A stretch of DNA of 7,509 bases. It comes from Propionibacterium sp. GTDB lineage: Bacteria > Actinomycetota > Actinomycetes > Propionibacteriales > Propionibacteriaceae. The DNA is taken from contig JAAYAO010000355.1 of the NCBI GenBank assembly GCA_012719335.1, positions 1 to 7,509 of the forward strand. Reading direction: 5' to 3'. Below are positions 5,469 through 7,509 of this stretch, in pieces. A program made the position numbers and the translations under genes. Below the pieces are notes generated by a model. That model had not been told where the DNA came from. It ran no database searches and saw only the letters and a list, made by a program, of their open reading frames with translations. Positions within the stretch are counted from its first letter, which is position 1; each line of letters opens with the position of its first letter.

Positions 5469-7334
5469 TCACAGGGGCAGGTCGGTGTTGGTGATCACGC
5501 TGCGCTGGACGAGTTCCTGGCGGGTGCTCTCCAGGCCGAGCAGGGTCGAGAACATCTGGTTGTACTCGGCCTGGTGCTCGACGGGGTTGGTGCGCATCAG
5601 CTTCGATTTGAGGTCGTCGATCCGGCGGGTCACCGTCAACACCTGCGGGCTCGCGACGTGCGCGGTCACGTAGGCCGCGTCGGGCCGGCGCAGGGCGGTT
5701 TCCACCCCGAGGGCGGCCAGCAGGCGCAGCACCGTGGGATCGTCCACCACCTCGCGCAGGGCCTGCACCCACTCCGGCCCGGCCGCGGTCGGTTCGGCCC
5801 GGGTGACCGCCCGGAAGATTTCGCGGTAGGCGGGGTGCCGGAAGTCCTCCTCGGTCAGCCCCGACCAGTCGGGGCCGAACAGGTCGGGGCGGGCCACCAG
5901 CAGTTGTGCGGTACCCCGTTCGACGCTGAGCTCCCGTTCGTGCGGGTCGGGCCACGGCACCCCACTGGGGGCCGGTTCGGGGACGGGCTCGGGTGCGGGT
6001 TCTGCCTCGACCCGCGGGCCGCGACTGGCGGCGGCATGTACTTCGCGGCGCACCTCGTCCAGATCCATCCCGAGCAGTTGGCTCAGCTCGCGGGCATAGC
6101 CGCCGACCATCGACCGATCCCGGATGCTGGCGACCAGCGGGGCGGCTTCGCGCAGGGCGGCGAGCCGGCCATCGACCCGGTCGAGGTCATGACGGTCGAG
6201 CACGTTCTGCATCACGAACCGGTACAGCGGGATCCGACGGGCCACCAGATCACGGACGCCTTCGTCACCGCGTTCCAGCCGCAGGTCGCACGGGTCCAGG
6301 CCGGTGGGTTCGACCGCCACGTAGGTTTGCGCGATGAAGTGGTGGTCGCCACCGAACACCTTCAGTGCCGCGGCCTGCCCGGCGGCGTCACCGTCGAAGG
6401 TGAAGATCACCTCACCGGCGAACGCGTCGCCACCCATCAACCGTTGCAGCAGCCGGGCGTGGTCGTCGCCGAAGGCGGTGCCACAACTGGCCACCGCTGT
6501 GGTCACCCCGGCCAGGTGGGCGGCCATCACGTCGGTGTACCCCTCCACCACCACGGCCTGGTGCCGTTTTCCGATGTTCTGCCGGGCCAGGTCGAGCCCG
6601 TAGAGCACGTGCGATTTGCGGTACACCGGGGTTTCGGGGGTGTTCAGGTACTTGGCCGGCATCCGGTCGTCGTCGAACAGCCGGCGGGCCCCGAAGCCCA
6701 ACACCGACGAGCCGGCGTCGCGGATCGGCCACAGCACCCGGCCCTGGAAGAAGTCCCAGCCGCCGGAGCGGATCAGCCCGGCCTTGACCAGCACGTCGTC
6801 GCCGAACCCGCGCGACCGCAACAGGCGAGCCAGATCGCGGCCGCCGCGCGGGGCGTACCCGACCCCGAAGTGTTCGGCCGCCGCGCGGTTGAAGCCGCGG
6901 CTGTCGAGAAACTGTCGGGCGGCGAGCCCGTCCGGGGCGGCGAGTTGTTCGCTGAAGAACTCCGCGGCCTGCTTGTTGGCCTCGATGATCTGCTGGCGCA
7001 GGCCCGGTTCGACCCGGGGGCCGCGCTCGTCGGTGTAGCGCAGTTGCACCCCGTACTTGTCGGCCAGGTGCTCGATCACCTCGGTGAACGACAGGTTCTC
7101 CAGCTTCTGCAGAAAGCTGATCACGTCCCCGCCCTCACCACAGCCGAAGCAGTAGTACAGGCCGCGGCTGGGGGTCACCTGAAAGCTGGGGGTCTTCTCC
7201 TCGTGAAACGGGCACAGGCCCTTCAACGACCCGCCCCCGGCCTTGCGCAGCATCACCGTGGCGCCCACGACGTCCTCGATCCGGGCCCGTTCGCGCACCA
7301 GCGCCACGTCCTCGTCCCGAATCCGACCCGCCAT
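5469..7334 (-). CDS. dnaG: DNA primase DnaG
   Basis: Synthesises RNA primers for lagging-strand and initial leading-strand DNA synthesis, working with the replicative helicase DnaB. The 621-residue length is normal for actinobacterial DnaG. A CHC2 zinc-binding domain lies at the N-terminus with C41-x2-H44 and C62-x2-C65. The primase core follows (about 115-255). The TOPRIM catalytic domain has E264 in VVVEGYTDVM, D314/D316 in FTFDGDAAG, and DPCD (347-350) where DPDE-like motifs occur. A Pro/Glu-rich linker (about 441-465) leads to the C-terminal helicase-binding domain. The start at 7334 (MAGRIRDEDV) matches the family's usual N-terminus; an in-frame extension to 7502 reads Cys/Trp/Pro-rich nonsense overlapping the upstream gene. 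No Shine-Dalgarno is present, but a -10 box sits at leaderless spacing. It lies 16 bases after the upstream membrane protein gene. Confidence 0.98.
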   Translation of the reverse strand: MAGRIRDEDVALVRERARIEDVVGATVMLRKAGGGSLKGLCPFHEEKTPSFQVTPSRGLYYCFGCGEGGDVISFLQKLENLSFTEVIEHLADKYGVQLRYTDERGPRVEPGLRQQIIEANKQAAEFFSEQLAAPDGLAARQFLDSRGFNRAAAEHFGVGYAPRGGRDLARLLRSRGFGDDVLVKAGLIRSGGWDFFQGRVLWPIRDAGSSVLGFGARRLFDDDRMPAKYLNTPETPVYRKSHVLYGLDLARQNIGKRHQAVVVEGYTDVMAAHLAGVTTAVASCGTAFGDDHARLLQRLMGGDAFAGEVIFTFDGDAAGQAAALKVFGGDHHFIAQTYVAVEPTGLDPCDLRLERGDEGVRDLVARRIPLYRFVMQNVLDRHDLDRVDGRLAALREAAPLVASIRDRSMVGGYARELSQLLGMDLDEVRREVHAAASRGPRVEAEPAPEPVPEPAPSGVPWPDPHERELSVERGTAQLLVARPDLFGPDWSGLTEEDFRHPAYREIFRAVTRAEPTAAGPEWVQALREVVDDPTVLRLLAALGVETALRRPDAAYVTAHVASPQVLTVTRRIDDLKSKLMRTNPVEHQAEYNQMFSTLLGLESTRQELVQRSVITNTDLPL

Positions 7335-7341
7335 GGTGGGG

Positions 7342-7347
7342 AGTGTA
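7342..7347 (-). promoter_or_regulatory. -10 box for leaderless dnaG transcript
   Basis: On the minus strand, TACACT (TAnnnT) ends exactly seven bases before the dnaG ATG, so transcription would start at or within a base of the A of ATG. That geometry is the hallmark of actinobacterial leaderless mRNAs and explains the missing Shine-Dalgarno. No clear -35 is seen; it would fall inside the end of the upstream gene. Confidence 0.6.
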
Positions 7348-7350
7348 GCG

Positions 7351-7509
7351 CTAGGGTCGCAGTGCCCCGGCCAGGTCGGCCGGCAGCAGTCGGGCGAGCC
7401 GGATGAACCGTTCGGCGGCCACCACGGTGCCGGTCTGGGCGGCCAGGATGCCCAACAGCACCAGCACCTGGGCGGCGCCGGCCTGGATCGGTGAACCGCC
7501 ACCGAGCAG
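7351..7509 (-). CDS. C-terminal 52 residues of a membrane protein, possibly UPF0014/FetB-like permease
   Basis: Only the end is in the window: an open frame enters at 7509 and stops at TAG 7351-7353. It has one clear membrane segment (AAQVLVLLGILAAQTGTVVA, residues 12-31) and then a basic helix, AAERFIRLARLLPADLAGALRP. The LLGGGSPIQAGAAQ segment before the helix resembles the GADP-type loop before the last helix of UPF0014/FetB putative iron-export permeases, but this is a weak resemblance seen by eye. Coding sense is supported by high G/C at third positions. It is co-oriented with dnaG. Confidence 0.7.
   Translation of the reverse strand: MLGGGSPIQAGAAQVLVLLGILAAQTGTVVAAERFIRLARLLPADLAGALRP

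Noticed and set aside
5454..7406. A 650-codon plus-strand frame antisense to dnaG
   Set aside because: Its composition (Gly, Val, His, Gln, Pro repeats) is the reverse shadow of dnaG, which has all its catalytic motifs on the other strand.
7335..7502. N-terminal extension of dnaG by 56 codons
   Set aside because: The extension is Cys/Trp/Pro-rich, overlaps the upstream gene in another frame, and the family normally starts at MAGRI.
1..7509. CRISPR array, insertion sequence or transposase
   Set aside because: No regularly spaced repeats, no transposase-like frame and no paired terminal inverted repeats were seen on reading the window.

Overview
The window is GC-rich throughout and reads as actinobacterial chromosome (Actinomycetota; the order cannot be fixed from the sequence alone). 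The signs are strong G/C preference at third codon positions, a DnaG that begins in the style typical of high-GC Gram-positives, a tRNA-Asn gene with an encoded CCA end, TAnnnT-type -10 boxes, and probable leaderless transcription of dnaG.

Left part (1-2820, all minus strand): two tandem, closely related lipoprotein genes for family 5 (peptide/nickel-type) ABC substrate-binding proteins. The upstream copy (1186-2820) is complete. The downstream copy (1-1007) runs off the left edge. A 178-base spacer between them holds a long imperfect hairpin. The upstream copy diverges from a plus-strand gene across a 165-base promoter region that carries repeated CCGAGT(C)CACTCA-like motifs.

Middle part (2986-4481): a plus-strand gene for a 375-residue protein of an actinobacterial family of unknown function (DUF7064/DUF7065-like). 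It is followed with a GTGA overlap by a short ORF that looks like a truncated EndoU-type nuclease toxin domain in DNA of lower GC. Next come an 11-bp tandem repeat, a hairpin, and tRNA-Asn(GTT) on the minus strand. The lower GC, the toxin fragment and the position beside the 3' end of a tRNA suggest an old integration or recombination scar.

Right part (4502-7509, minus strand): a promoter for the tRNA, an unusual sigma-70-family sigma factor, DNA primase dnaG, and the last 52 residues of a membrane protein (possibly a UPF0014/FetB-like permease). The dnaG-sigma order recalls the macromolecular synthesis operon of other bacteria. This sigma factor, however, lacks many of the residues that housekeeping sigma factors use to read -10 and -35 elements, so it is more likely an alternative sigma factor than RpoD/SigA.

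The best candidates for something undescribed are the divergent sigma factor downstream of dnaG and the decayed EndoU-like toxin fragment at the tRNA-Asn locus. No complete new multi-gene system is visible.
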